Position numbers and translations under genes: made by a program. Source: CAZXWN01 sp964644695 [NCBI: uncultured bacterium] (GTDB lineage Bacteria; UBP4; UBA4092). From it: 64,000 bases of DNA. The DNA lies in contig CAZXWN010000001.1 in assembly GCA_964644695.1 (NCBI GenBank), positions 558,001-622,000 of the forward strand, read 5' to 3'. This document shows positions 56,643 through 64,000 of the stretch, piece after piece. Under the pieces are notes generated by a model. It did no database searches. It was not told the origin of the DNA and worked only from the letters and a program-made list of their open reading frames with translations. Numbering within the stretch: the stretch's first letter is position 1; every line of letters starts with the position of its first letter.

Positions 56643-57719
56643 ATGATTGCAGCAGTAATAATGGCAGGAGGCCGTGGTGAGAGATTTTGGCCAAAATCCA
56701 GGAAGAAAAGCCCCAAACAACTTCTTGATGTGTTTACCGGGCGTTCATTAATTGAAGATTCTTTAAGCCATATCTCTGGAGTTATTGGGTTAAATGACAC
56801 GTATATCATCACAAACAAGGTTATAGCCAATAAAATCAAGGTAATACTTCCCTCACTTCCAAATGAAAACATAATTGCAGAACCCATGCAACGAAACACT
56901 GCTGCAGCCATAGGAATCATGGCTGTATATTTGCGAAAGAAATATGGAAATCCGACAATTCTAGTTTTAACAGCAGACCACTTGATTCCAGACCATGAAA
57001 GTTTTCAACGTCATGCTTCAGTTGCCATAAAAATGGCAGAGAAATATCAATCTTTAGTTACCTTTGGAATATCATCGACTTACCCAGAAACAGGATTTGG
57101 TTATATTAAAAGGGGAACTGTTATAGAAGAAAGCAACGGAATATCTACCTTTAAAATTGATTGTTTTGAAGAAAAGCCAGCAAAAGAAAAAGCAATCCAG
57201 TTTGTAAATTCAGGGGATTACTACTGGAACAGCGGGATGTTTTGCTGGACCAGCGAGAGTATCTTAAACGCATTTGAAAGATATACTCCTGAACTATATC
57301 AACAATTGCTGGTTATCGAGAAAACAGTGGATACGCCTCAATTCGCATCCACTCTCAAAAAAATATATCCAGAATTACCATCGATTCCTATAGACAAAGC
57401 CATTATGGAAAAAGCAGATAATGCTTTAGTTGTAAAATCAACATTCCCCTGGCACGATATTGGTTCCTGGATTACATTGGACTTGATTCAAAAGAAAGAT
57501 GAATCTGGAAATATCTTAAGTGGACCAACCGCTGCAATTGATACGCACAACTCCATTATCATATCCGATAAGCAATTAGTCGCAACCGTTGGCGTAGATA
57601 ATTTAATTATTGTTACAACCAAAGATGCTATTATGATTTGTCCAAAAGACAAAGCACAAGATATTAAGAAAATCGTTCAATATCTGGATTCATCTAAAAC
57701 CCTGAAAAAATATACCTAA
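56643..57719 (+). CDS. manC: Mannose-1-phosphate guanylyltransferase
   Basis: This enzyme makes GDP-mannose from mannose-1-phosphate and GTP. The 358-residue protein has the nucleotidyltransferase motif MAGGRGERFWPKSRKKSPKQ at the N terminus, ADHLIPD near 110 and the FGYIKRG and FEEKPA motifs. It lacks the C-terminal isomerase domain of bifunctional ManC/AlgA, so it is the short form. AAGGA precedes the start. It could feed the GT39 enzymes or the LPS in this genome. Confidence 0.94.
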   Translation: MIAAVIMAGGRGERFWPKSRKKSPKQLLDVFTGRSLIEDSLSHISGVIGLNDTYIITNKVIANKIKVILPSLPNENIIAEPMQRNTAAAIGIMAVYLRKKYGNPTILVLTADHLIPDHESFQRHASVAIKMAEKYQSLVTFGISSTYPETGFGYIKRGTVIEESNGISTFKIDCFEEKPAKEKAIQFVNSGDYYWNSGMFCWTSESILNAFERYTPELYQQLLVIEKTVDTPQFASTLKKIYPELPSIPIDKAIMEKADNALVVKSTFPWHDIGSWITLDLIQKKDESGNILSGPTAAIDTHNSIIISDKQLVATVGVDNLIIVTTKDAIMICPKDKAQDIKKIVQYLDSSKTLKKYT

Positions 57720-57720
57720 T

Positions 57721-57757
57721 AAAAAAGGCGGCTTTCATGATGAAAGCCGCCTTTTTT
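57721..57757. terminator. Bidirectional terminator between manC and the amidase gene
   Basis: A 17-bp perfect stem (AAAAAAGGCGGCTTTCA and complement) with a 3-base loop and flanking A and T runs serves both convergent genes. Confidence 0.95.
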
Positions 57758-57764
57758 ATTATTA

Positions 57765-59897
57765 TCATTGAACTGTTATTGTGAAACGAGTCCTGGGAAG
57801 ATTTATCTTGTCGTAATTAGTGCAGAAAACTTCCAGAACATGATTACCACTACTCAAAGAAACTTCAGGAGTCCAGGTTAATACCCCACTTCGCCAATTA
57901 TAATCAGAAACAACACTCTTTCCATCCACCATCAACTTTACAGATGAAGGGACTATTTTTCGCAGATCACCTTTAATATTTCCTTCATCAATAAGTATCT
58001 TCACAATTGGCTTATTACTAGCAGGTTCAAGAGGCTCTAATAGTTTAGCTACAGGATTTTCCAAAGAATAGTAGCTGACAAGTCCGCGAAAATAGGCATA
58101 AGCCTGACGTCTAAGGTAATCGACATTACGGAGCTGTTCTTCTTCCGCAAAACAATAGAAGTGAGACCCTTCACCAAGAATTCCTGGTATTTTATTCTGA
58201 AGTCCACGAAGTTCGCCATACCCTGAACCCCAGTATGAATAATAATCGGACATAACCCCAACCGTTGGAATATTCATATAGTCTGAAATATTTTGATTTA
58301 CAAATCGCGCCATGTCCAAAGATTCTGGATTATCATCAGGTTCACCATGGAAATAGACACTTCCATAATTTGTGTAAAAATCGAATGAATTATGATGGAT
58401 TGAAACAAAAAGATCAGAACCATTCTCCAGAGCCATTGCAGGTCTGTCCATAATATCCACGTCTACATCAGTGGTTCTGCACATATAAACAGTAGCCCCC
58501 GACTCTTCAAGATATTTCCTTAAATATTGAGCAACACCAAAATTAAACTCATCCTCACGAGAGTTAGTAGCTCCATATCGATACTCAGCCAGATGTGCCA
58601 ATCCACCATGTCCGGGACTTATTGTTATCTTTTTTCCCTTTAAAGCCACTGCTTGTGCAGGAATATAATTCAAATCAAGGGGAGGTAAATAACGATTCTT
58701 CCGGTCAGGATAATTTATATAGCTTACTTCACCTGAAGGCTGCTTAGGCATTTTATTCAGTGGGGACTGTGTTTTCTGTAAAAAGAGTTCCGTATCATTT
58801 CCATCGAAACCATAGTAAGTTATCCAACCATACCCTTCTCTATCAGAAATCATAACTGGTTCATAAAAAAATATATTACTCTTCACAATTGGATAGGGTT
58901 TGATGAATTTTTTGTTAATGTTATTGGAGTAGTAAATTGTATAGGGTCCAGAATCTCCCCCTACACCACCATGATATGCAATATGAACATTTTCATCTTT
59001 GTCGAGAACTATTGTTGGAAAATCATTTTCGGCAGAATCATTAATCAGTCTCTCAGGAACCATCCATCCAGCCTTCTGTGACTTGGTATAGGCAATATTT
59101 CGTGTCAGGGCTTCATCACAGGAAAAGGCGATGTGAACCACACCCGTCTCAGAAACAGCTACGACAGGATGCCAGGGTTTCCACTGTGAACTTACGGCCG
59201 TGACGGGATTCTCCCATCCTTTACTGTTACGAACCATATATTTGATTGAATAATCACCTTGAGTACCCCCCAGATATACCATATGAATCCGGTCCCACAT
59301 ATCTACCGCAATCGAAGGATACCAGTTAATACTATCCGACGCTGCGGTAATTTCTTCAGGCTTATTCCACTGATTTCCAGTTTTGTTCAGATACCATAGT
59401 TTTCCATCATCATCGTGAAAGACAACATGAAGGTTGTTCTTTGAGTCCACAGCGACAACAGGTCTGGACTCTGGGGCCTGCGAAGGTTTACTCAGGGATA
59501 TACAAGTTGGTTCACTCCATGCACCCTGAGTGAAGCATGAATAAAAAACATACAGTTTATTATCACGATTCGCTAAACGGGATAAATAGAAGACATGCAA
59601 ATCACCGGATTTGTCACTTTTAATTACAGGTTGGTAATCACTGATTAAATAGGTTGAAGTGATATTAACTGATCGCCAGATATTGTCATCATCATTAAAA
59701 ACAAAAATATCGTATTTCTTGTTGGGTACGATTTCATTGCAGGCCAAAACAGGTCTTCCATCTTTTCCAATATCGATGGATGGTTTTTGATCCTGCACAT
59801 CATTTGCAGTTATCTGACGTACGGGAAACCACCCGTTTGATGCCCATAGCATACCAGGTACAATCAAAAGAACAAAAAGATTAATAATACGTTTCAT
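57765..59897 (-). CDS. Secreted N-acetylmuramoyl-L-alanine amidase with N-terminal propeller-like region
   Basis: The 710-residue exported protein has a signal peptide ending near residue 19 (LWASNG). Residues ~25-395 contain about seven WD/sialidase-like repeats of the type HVVFHDDDGKLWY, each with a VD/SKNN-like turn, probably a beta-propeller. Residues ~420-600 are an Amidase_3 domain: ITISPGHGG (zinc His at 430), SREDEFNFG with the zinc Glu, SIHHNS with the second zinc His, and GILGEGSHF carrying the catalytic Glu. A C-terminal ~80-residue domain looks immunoglobulin-like. It cleaves peptidoglycan stems; the propeller may bind wall or partner proteins. Confidence 0.85.
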   Translation of the reverse strand: MKRIINLFVLLIVPGMLWASNGWFPVRQITANDVQDQKPSIDIGKDGRPVLACNEIVPNKKYDIFVFNDDDNIWRSVNITSTYLISDYQPVIKSDKSGDLHVFYLSRLANRDNKLYVFYSCFTQGAWSEPTCISLSKPSQAPESRPVVAVDSKNNLHVVFHDDDGKLWYLNKTGNQWNKPEEITAASDSINWYPSIAVDMWDRIHMVYLGGTQGDYSIKYMVRNSKGWENPVTAVSSQWKPWHPVVAVSETGVVHIAFSCDEALTRNIAYTKSQKAGWMVPERLINDSAENDFPTIVLDKDENVHIAYHGGVGGDSGPYTIYYSNNINKKFIKPYPIVKSNIFFYEPVMISDREGYGWITYYGFDGNDTELFLQKTQSPLNKMPKQPSGEVSYINYPDRKNRYLPPLDLNYIPAQAVALKGKKITISPGHGGLAHLAEYRYGATNSREDEFNFGVAQYLRKYLEESGATVYMCRTTDVDVDIMDRPAMALENGSDLFVSIHHNSFDFYTNYGSVYFHGEPDDNPESLDMARFVNQNISDYMNIPTVGVMSDYYSYWGSGYGELRGLQNKIPGILGEGSHFYCFAEEEQLRNVDYLRRQAYAYFRGLVSYYSLENPVAKLLEPLEPASNKPIVKILIDEGNIKGDLRKIVPSSVKLMVDGKSVVSDYNWRSGVLTWTPEVSLSSGNHVLEVFCTNYDKINLPRTRFTITVQ

Positions 59898-59989
59898 GTT
59901 ATTTTCACAGCCTCCGAAGCATTCTTAAACTACACATAAGTTAACATAAAACTCATAAAAATTCATCTAGGCAACTCTTCCCTAACACC

Positions 59990-60015
59990 ATCGAACGAGA
60001 TCCATCTTGTTCGAT
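59990..60015. repeat. Dispersed 26-bp palindrome, copy 4
   Basis: The half-site ATCGAACGAGATC is followed by CATCTTGTTCGAT, two mismatches from perfect symmetry. It lies between the sdhB terminator and the start of the amidase gene. Confidence 0.8.
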
Positions 60016-60038
60016 ATTGTCACGAATGCATAACACTA

Positions 60039-60075
60039 TAAAAAAGCCTCTGAAAACATTAGTTTTCAGAGGCTT
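60039..60075 (-). terminator. Intrinsic terminator of the sdh operon
   Basis: The 14-bp perfect stem AAGCCTCTGAAAAC/GTTTTCAGAGGCTT with a 4-base loop is followed on the minus strand by a run of T (TTTTTTAT). It lies 20 bases past the sdhB stop. Confidence 0.93.
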
Positions 60076-60094
60076 AAGTCTTTTCAGTATATTG

Positions 60095-60793
60095 TTACAT
60101 CTTGCTGTACATAATTGCCTTTTTAACTTTACCGATACAGCGCGTCACATTGATTTCTCGAGGACAGGCTTCCACACAATTAAAGATGGTACGGCAACGC
60201 CAGACACCCATCTGTTTATCGGCAATCTGTAATCGCTCACTGGTTGCATCATCACGAGTATCGAAAATGAACCGATATTGTGCCACAATAGCCGCTGGGC
60301 CAAAATACTCTCCATTCGCCCAGAATGAAGGACAGGAAGTCGTACAGGAACCACAGAGAATACATTTGGTGGCTTCTTCAAAAACATCCACATCCGATTG
60401 AGATTGTAACCGTTCTCTGTCACCGGGGTCTTCACTGTTAATAAGATACGGTTTCATTAAGCGATATTTTGCAAAGAAAGGTTCCATATCAACAATTAAG
60501 TCTTTAATGACTTTTAAACCCAACAAAGGTTCAATAGTAATAGGCTGTTTAAGGTCTTTAATTAGAATTTTACAAGCCAACCGATTCCGACCATTGATTC
60601 TCATGGCATCAGAACCACACACAGCATGAGCACAGGAACGACGATAGGAAAGCGTTCCATCAAGATACCACTTAACATAATTCAATCCATCAAGGACTCT
60701 GTCAGTGGGCTCACAGTCAGCTTCATAAATCTCATAATGAGGTGCTTGATCAACCTCAGGATTATATCGTTGGATCTTAAATGATACTTTCAC
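60095..60793 (-). CDS. sdhB: Succinate dehydrogenase iron-sulfur subunit
   Basis: SdhB carries electrons from FAD to quinone. The 232-residue protein has the [2Fe-2S] motif SCAHAVCGSDAMRINGRNRLAC, with Asp in the third ligand position as in E. coli SdhB, the [4Fe-4S] motif CILCGSCTTSCP and the [3Fe-4S] motif CRTIFNCVEACP. It lies 17 bases after sdhA. The length and the S-C-A-H replacement of the usual S-C-R-E are compatible with a working enzyme. Confidence 0.96.
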   Translation of the reverse strand: MKVSFKIQRYNPEVDQAPHYEIYEADCEPTDRVLDGLNYVKWYLDGTLSYRRSCAHAVCGSDAMRINGRNRLACKILIKDLKQPITIEPLLGLKVIKDLIVDMEPFFAKYRLMKPYLINSEDPGDRERLQSQSDVDVFEEATKCILCGSCTTSCPSFWANGEYFGPAAIVAQYRFIFDTRDDATSERLQIADKQMGVWRCRTIFNCVEACPREINVTRCIGKVKKAIMYSKM

Positions 60794-60810
60794 AGATCTA
60801 CTCCGTTCTC

Positions 60811-62538
60811 TTAGTATTTCCGTTCTTTGGGTTGGAACTTGCTAATAACGACAGGTTTATATTTTAGATCCACACCCTTGTCTGTTTTATAAGCCAGAGT
60901 GTGTTTCAAGAAGTTAGCATCATCCCGAGTAGGATAATCTTCACGATAGTGAGCACCGCGGGATTCTTTTCTGGCCAAAGCACTGGTCACTGTTACTTCT
61001 GCCAGCTGAATCAGATTTCCAAGTTCCAAAGCTTCAAGCAAGTCAGAATTAAATTGGGTGCCTTTATCCTGTATAGAAACATTCTCGTATCGTTTTTTGA
61101 TATCCTGGATTTTTGCAAGCACTCGTGAAAGGGTTTCTTCTGTACGGAAAACACCTGAATCCGTCATCATTTCTTCTTGCAATTCAGCACGCACCGCACC
61201 GACGGATTCTTTCCCGGTAGCAGACATCATTTTTGCAACTTTGTCCTTGATATTCTTATCCGCATTTTCCGGAAGAGGAGTCCATTCGGCTTTCGAAATA
61301 TAACTCGCCATGTGACGACCGCCCCGTCGACCAAACACAAGAATGTCAACAAGGGAGTTAGTCCCTAAACGGTTGGCTCCATGGACAGAAACACAGGCAC
61401 ACTCACCTGCAGCATAAAATCCAGGAACCACGGTGTTATTTTCATCACGAATGACCTGAGCATCCACATTTGTCGGAATACCACCCATCGCATAGTGAGC
61501 TGTTGGCTGAATTGGAATACCCACTTTCGCAGGGTCGATACCCAGATATACACGAACAAACTCAGTAATATCAGGAAGTTTCTTATCAAGAACGTCTTTA
61601 CCAAGGTGAGTTAAATCGAGATGGACATAATCTTTGCCATCAATACCACGACCGGCACGAACTTCCTGGTAAATACAACGAGAACAAATATCACGCGGGG
61701 AAAGGTCTTTCATCGTTGGCGAATATCTTTCCATGAACCTTTCGCCATCTTTGTTTCTTAAAATTCCACCCTCACCACGGGCTGCTTCAGAAAGAAGGAT
61801 ACCCATTTTATAAATTCCTGTTGGATGGAACTGGAAGAACTCCATATCTTCAAGAGGAAGGTTTTGATTATAAACAATTGCCATTCCGTCACCCGTTAAA
61901 GCGTGGGCATTGGATGTGATTTTAAACATTCGTCCAGAACCACCTGTTGCAAATAAAACGGATTTGGCATGGAATGTATGGATTTCACCTGTGGCGATAC
62001 TATACGCCACAACACCACAACACACTCCTTCGTTCATAATTACATCCAGAACATGATATTCATCAAAGAATTTCACATTCTGTTTAATACACTGTTGATA
62101 GAGTGTCTGTAAAATCATATGCCCGGTACGGTCAGCAGCAAAACAGGATCGCATAACGGGTCCTTCACCAAAATTCCGGCTATGACCACCAAAACGACGC
62201 TGGTCAATTTTACCTTCGGGTGTCCGGTTAAAGGGCAAACCCATATGTTCTAATTGAATAACAGTTTCAATGGCATCTCGGCACATTATTTCTGCGGCAT
62301 CTTGGTCAGTCAAATAGTCGCCACCCTTACAGGTGTCGAACATATGCCATTCCCAATGGTCTTCTTCTTTGTTTCCGAGAGCAGCACCAATACCACCCTG
62401 AGCAGCACCTGTATGTGACCGTGTGGGATATAGTTTACTGATAACAGCAATGTTCGCGCCACTTTTTGAAGCTTCCAACGCTGCAAAGAGACCGGCTCCA
62501 CCAGCCCCAACAATTACTGCGTCAAATTTATGAATCAC
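60811..62538 (-). CDS. sdhA: Succinate dehydrogenase flavoprotein subunit
   Basis: SdhA oxidises succinate at a covalent FAD. The 575-residue protein has the dinucleotide motif [17 protein letters not shown], the FAD-linked His in [13 protein letters not shown] near residue 43, the [11 protein letters not shown] block, and the catalytic Arg region in [41 protein letters not shown] binds FAD. It follows sdhD by 23 bases. It resembles the proteobacterial/mitochondrial SdhA class and not the epsilonproteobacterial fumarate reductase class. Confidence 0.97.
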   Translation of the reverse strand: MIHKFDAVIVGAGGAGLFAALEASKSGANIAVISKLYPTRSHTGAAQGGIGAALGNKEEDHWEWHMFDTCKGGDYLTDQDAAEIMCRDAIETVIQLEHMGLPFNRTPEGKIDQRRFGGHSRNFGEGPVMRSCFAADRTGHMILQTLYQQCIKQNVKFFDEYHVLDVIMNEGVCCGVVAYSIATGEIHTFHAKSVLFATGGSGRMFKITSNAHALTGDGMAIVYNQNLPLEDMEFFQFHPTGIYKMGILLSEAARGEGGILRNKDGERFMERYSPTMKDLSPRDICSRCIYQEVRAGRGIDGKDYVHLDLTHLGKDVLDKKLPDITEFVRVYLGIDPAKVGIPIQPTAHYAMGGIPTNVDAQVIRDENNTVVPGFYAAGECACVSVHGANRLGTNSLVDILVFGRRGGRHMASYISKAEWTPLPENADKNIKDKVAKMMSATGKESVGAVRAELQEEMMTDSGVFRTEETLSRVLAKIQDIKKRYENVSIQDKGTQFNSDLLEALELGNLIQLAEVTVTSALARKESRGAHYREDYPTRDDANFLKHTLAYKTDKGVDLKYKPVVISKFQPKERKY

Positions 62539-62561
62539 GATGTATTACTCCTTTAATCAGA

Positions 62562-63032
62562 TTACTGAGTTACTACTGAAGTACTGTCTATTGCTGTTGT
62601 ATCCAACATGGCAGGTTCCGTAACACTGGATTTGTTTACTTGCATATGCGGTAACAATGGATTGAAAGTTAAAATCCCCACAGAACCATAAATTAAAAGG
62701 GCCAGAGTTGCCACATAAACCAAACTATTCAAGGCGACTCGAAGTCCCTGGGGTCGAATATAATCATCAATAACATAGCGAACACCATTGCAACCATGGA
62801 ACATGGCTAAAACCAACATAATGATGTCATAGGTCTTCCAGAAGGGAGTTGAATAACGTTGTGCTACCCACTCATAGGTAATGTTCCAACTATCCATGGT
62901 AATGTGCATCATACTGAAGTGGATCAAGGCCATAAATAACAGGATTAATCCGGATACCCGTGTGAACCACCAGGCAATTAATTCAATACCACTGGATGGC
63001 TGGGCTTTAGGTCCATAATTATTTCTAGACAT
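62562..63032 (-). CDS. sdhD: Succinate dehydrogenase membrane anchor subunit (SdhD-like)
   Basis: The 156-residue protein has three hydrophobic segments, with an N-terminal AWWFTRVSGLILLFMALIHF and a possible heme-ligand His in MFHGCNGVRYVIDDY. After the third segment comes a ~35-residue polar Ser/Thr-rich tail that is longer than in E. coli SdhD. It lies 21 bases after sdhC. Confidence 0.88.
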   Translation of the reverse strand: MSRNNYGPKAQPSSGIELIAWWFTRVSGLILLFMALIHFSMMHITMDSWNITYEWVAQRYSTPFWKTYDIIMLVLAMFHGCNGVRYVIDDYIRPQGLRVALNSLVYVATLALLIYGSVGILTFNPLLPHMQVNKSSVTEPAMLDTTAIDSTSVVTQ

Positions 63033-63053
63033 AAGAAGTAAATTCTCCTTGGA

Positions 63054-63434
63054 TTACTTGATGAAGTTGGCTATAACGGTTTTGTAAATCATTTCGTAGA
63101 AACCATAAATAGCCAAAAGGGTGAAGAGTACCATCTGGATGTAAAATAATTTCTTTTGGAAAACCTGGATGCTATCAAAAATATCCATCAAAGCAATCCT
63201 TGTTCCATTTAAAGCATGGTACAAAACAACAAGACCCAGACCGTATTCTGCAAAGCGAAGAAAATTATAACGATACAAATTTAGAGCACTTTCAAAATTT
63301 TCCGGTCCATAAGATAACATGCTCATTTCAATGATGTGTGCGAAAAGAAAAGCAAAGATTGCCAGACCGCTTAAACGATGAAACGCCCAAGCAAGCATGC
63401 CTTCTCTTCCTTTGTACTTGAGGACTTCTAACAT
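63054..63434 (-). CDS. sdhC: Succinate dehydrogenase cytochrome b556 subunit (SdhC-like)
   Basis: The 126-residue protein has three hydrophobic segments. The N-terminal FHRLSGLAIFAFLFAH is the usual quinone-site motif and VVLYHALNGTRIALMD holds the heme His. The start follows GGGGG. It is first in the sdhC-sdhD-sdhA-sdhB operon. Confidence 0.9.
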   Translation of the reverse strand: MLEVLKYKGREGMLAWAFHRLSGLAIFAFLFAHIIEMSMLSYGPENFESALNLYRYNFLRFAEYGLGLVVLYHALNGTRIALMDIFDSIQVFQKKLFYIQMVLFTLLAIYGFYEMIYKTVIANFIK

Positions 63435-63502
63435 AGTACCCCCTTGTCAGGAATGATATTTAGAGTTTTAATATACGATTTATTCGCTCAGTAGGTATAT
63501 AA

Positions 63503-63532
63503 ATTTTATCCTATTTTCTAAAGGCCTGTCAA
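63503..63532 (-). promoter_or_regulatory. Predicted promoter of sdhCDAB
   Basis: On the minus strand a perfect TTGACA (63527-63532) is followed after 18 bases by TAAAAT (63503-63508). The leader is about 62 bases. The pattern matches the promoter at 10504-10532 closely. Confidence 0.7.
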
Positions 63533-63609
63533 ACGACCGAAGATTAAGTCTTTTTTGCGTTTTTTTATTAACAAAATCAATCGTTTACAAACCCTAGAAT
63601 AAGAATCAA

Positions 63610-64000
63610 TTATCGACCAAAAAATCGCTTAGGTTGAGGAGGTGGTGCAGAAGCATTATTTTTCTGCATCATAGTATTATGGAAGGTACGTGGGTCATTA
63701 GATCGAGTAAGAGCATCCTCATAAGAGATATAACCCTGTTGATACAGGGAGATTAGAGAATTATCCATCGTTATCATACCCAGTTCACCACCGGATTGAA
63801 TCATTGACAGTAACTGCTCTGTTTTTTGCTGCCGAACAATATTACGTATAGCAGGAGTCACAACCATTAATTCTAAGGCCATCACCCTACCTCCGCCTTG
63901 TTTGGGAATTAATTGCTGTGCAATGACACCTTCAAGACAAGCAGCAAGTTGAACTCTAATCTGTTCTTGTTGATTTGAGGGGAAAACATCAATAATTCGG
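63610..64000 (-). CDS. pilT: PilT-like twitching motility ATPase, 3' part (cut by window edge)
   Basis: The reading frame is open to the window end and shows the C-terminal ~130 residues of a type IV pilus retraction ATPase: RIIDVFPSNQQEQIRVQLAA, LEGVIAQQLIP, GGGRVMALELMVVTPAIRNIVR and MITMDNSL-LYQQGYISYEDAL. The Walker motifs lie outside the window. The tail ends with a proline-rich PPPQPKRFFGR. A GTG at 63885 could look like the start of a separate small gene but is internal to this domain. PilU or a related ATPase is also possible. Confidence 0.85.
   Translation of the reverse strand, partial: RIIDVFPSNQQEQIRVQLAACLEGVIAQQLIPKQGGGRVMALELMVVTPAIRNIVRQQKTEQLLSMIQSGGELGMITMDNSLISLYQQGYISYEDALTRSNDPRTFHNTMMQKNNASAPPPQPKRFFGR

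Noticed and set aside
63610-63885. A separate 91-residue small gene starting at a GTG
   Set aside because: The frame continues upstream to the window edge with clear PilT sequence, so the GTG is internal.

Overview
The window is a gene-dense, AT-rich stretch of bacterial chromosome with no phage, transposon, CRISPR array or rRNA. The organism is a diderm (Gram-negative type) bacterium. It encodes CMP-KDO synthetase and a heptose-phosphate kinase for lipopolysaccharide core, a full tolQ-tolR-tolA-tolB-pal-cpoB locus with two outer-membrane lipoprotein signals, and the end of a PilT-like type IV pilus ATPase. It can respire: cytochrome bd oxidase and a four-subunit succinate dehydrogenase are present. 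It makes lysine or peptidoglycan precursor by a DapL-type aminotransferase, makes siroheme and uroporphyrinogen from glutamyl-tRNA, and has sigma-54. I cannot place it in a phylum from this sequence alone.

Layout. 1-6632 (minus): one tightly packed operon reading DHS-like protein, heptose kinase, kdsB, pyrG, dapL, folK, panB (cut by the window edge). 6819-10463: glycerate kinase, uridine kinase (plus), then an FHA-domain protein coupled to comF. 10534-20717 (minus): hisC-aroF-tyrA (aromatic amino acids) followed by clpB-sirC-hemA-hemC-cobA/hemD (tetrapyrroles), nearly all overlapping or abutting. 20838-23034 (plus): pdxA and ispG. 23102-26865: an AraC/GyrI-type regulator divergent from a large GH38 glycosidase. 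26996-30992: tRNA-Pro, an alpha/beta hydrolase, cydAB, then five tRNAs (Arg, His, Arg, Lys, Leu). 31080-34647: ferredoxin divergent from tig-clpP-clpX. 34654-37133 (minus): hisB, a tandem-GNAT protein and a nucleotide-sugar SDR enzyme. 37399-45623 (plus): rsmD-coaD-GT39, bactofilin, yebC, an NMD3/BCAM0308-like protein, uvrB and a second GT39-like protein. 45670-49833 (minus): DUF2062, an unknown protein, tsaC, a low-molecular-weight phosphatase, rpiB and glyA. 49982-57719 (plus): the Tol-Pal locus, rpoN and manC. 57765-63434 (minus): a large secreted amidase and sdhCDAB. 63610-64000 (minus): the 3' end of pilT.

Most of this is housekeeping. The least ordinary observations are: a dispersed 26-bp near-perfect palindrome found in four intergenic gaps; a GH38 protein with Phe where the catalytic Asp is expected; a deoxyhypusine-synthase-like protein inside the KDO/heptose operon; a double-FHA protein with an Ada-like zinc motif; convergent clpX and hisB whose terminators lie inside each other's coding sequence; and a divergent ferredoxin/tig promoter pair whose -35 boxes sit in one inverted repeat. 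Promoters were read by eye as -35/-10 matches and are predictions. No gene-free stretch exceeds about 300 bases except the tRNA array.
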